A stretch of DNA of 44,124 nt from Pirellulaceae bacterium (GTDB lineage Bacteria; Planctomycetota; Planctomycetia; Pirellulales; Pirellulaceae), in the NCBI GenBank assembly GCA_016784735.1, contig JADHUC010000059.1, forward strand, positions 1-44,124, read 5' to 3'. Position numbers and translations under genes: made by a program. Each line of letters begins with the position of its first letter. Within the stretch, counting starts at the first letter, position 1. The notes beneath the pieces are model-generated. The model had not been told where the DNA came from. It worked only from the letters and a program-made list of their open reading frames with translations, and made no database searches. This document shows positions 43,735 to 44,124 of the stretch, in pieces.

Positions 43735-44124
43735 ATGAGTGCTTCCATGACCAGCAAGGAACGGATGCTCTGCGCGTTGAACGGCGAGAAGCCGGACCGC
43801 ATGCCCATTTCGCTGCACCAGTGGCAGCCGTATCACCTGGAAAAATACCTGGGCGGCGGCGATGCGTTGGAGGCGTTCCGCCGGTTTGGAATGGACGCGC
43901 AGATCCAGTACTTCGAGTCGATGGGCCAGTTTTGGTTGATCGAGGCCGACTTTGCCAAGTTCTCCACGTCCGAATGGCGCGACGAGGCAACGATCATCAG
44001 CGACGATCCCGATGATCGCATCATTCACCACGAAATCCACACCCCGGAAGGGATATTGACGTACAAGACGGCTGGCGATCAAAAGACGACATGGATCACG
44101 GAATACCTGATCAAACGTGACGAG
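43735..44124 (+). CDS. Uroporphyrinogen decarboxylase-family protein, 3' end outside window
   Basis: The ATG at 43735 follows GGAGTGACGACC and gives 130 codons open to the window edge. The opening MTSKERMLCALNGEKPDRMP is the standard start of the URO-D/corrinoid methyltransferase family. The middle (FRRFGMDAQIQY, DDPDDRIIHHEIHTPEG, GILTYKT) fits the non-haem branch that often acts as a methyltransferase rather than a true HemE. The catalytic half is not visible, so the reaction is undecided. Confidence 0.85.
   Translation, partial: MSASMTSKERMLCALNGEKPDRMPISLHQWQPYHLEKYLGGGDALEAFRRFGMDAQIQYFESMGQFWLIEADFAKFSTSEWRDEATIISDDPDDRIIHHEIHTPEGILTYKTAGDQKTTWITEYLIKRDE

Overview
The window looks like chromosome from a planctomycete (Planctomycetota, probably a Pirellulales-type lineage), possibly a metagenome contig. 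The evidence is GC-rich coding DNA, many very large secreted proteins, a SUMF1/FGE-type domain fused to a STAND NTPase, a J-like domain protein opening with the planctomycete-type YHEWLG signature, a DUF5060/collagen-binding glycosidase, TAT-exported sugar-handling enzymes, an anaerobic sulfatase-maturase-like radical SAM enzyme, and a different long palindrome in many intergenic gaps. No rRNA, tRNA, CRISPR, transposase or phage gene was seen.

Layout. (1) 1-5139, minus strand: a conflict/immunity-type cluster. In transcription order it holds a 141-aa helical protein, a 1067-aa nSTAND NTPase with a membrane segment, HEAT-like region and C-terminal FGE-like domain, and a DUF4062-NACHT protein cut by the left edge. 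All three carry the same gapless 18-residue N-terminal motif, [IV]x[VI]GxDA[TS]GN[VA][FI]xTG[DN]xN, which resembles the amyloid-type signalling motifs of bacterial NLR-like systems. This is the most interesting part of the window. The DUF4062-NACHT gene is absent from simple ORF lists because it runs off the edge. (2) 5302-10887, minus: a secreted PQQ-type beta-propeller protein, a radical SAM protein, and a SecD-like protein that has lost the SecD TM4 Asp and Asn. (3) 10888-11388: a non-coding region with four hairpins, two in each orientation, whose stems vary in a compensated way. (4) 11389-19552: a secreted beta-propeller/PHP protein (+) converging on a serine hydrolase-DUF5060-glycosidase fusion and a tandem alpha/beta hydrolase (-). 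(5) 19693-22965: carB, the only clear core-metabolism gene. (6) 23170-34904: a Uma2 nuclease-like protein, a GH42-like secreted protein, a J-like domain protein without HPD, a secreted gluzincin with a PA-IL-like domain translationally coupled to an anSME-like radical SAM/SEC-C protein, a broken leucine-rich-repeat gene, and a secreted transglutaminase-like/FN3 protein. (7) 35005-37971, minus: a membrane protein fused to a spermidine-synthase-like domain and TPRs. (8) 38326-44124, plus: a gene remnant, a TAT-exported fucose-isomerase-like protein, a TAT-exported Gfo/Idh/MocA oxidoreductase, an alpha/beta hydrolase, a sialidase/BNR protein, and the start of a URO-D family gene.

How the genes work together. 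Much of the window encodes exported enzymes or binding proteins for complex carbohydrates and esters, typical of planctomycete polymer scavenging. The left end is a separate NLR-like sensing module with its own candidate promoter. Two gene remnants and a varied set of palindromes between genes show continuing small-scale rearrangement. All functions are inferred from motifs read by eye; no database search was possible.
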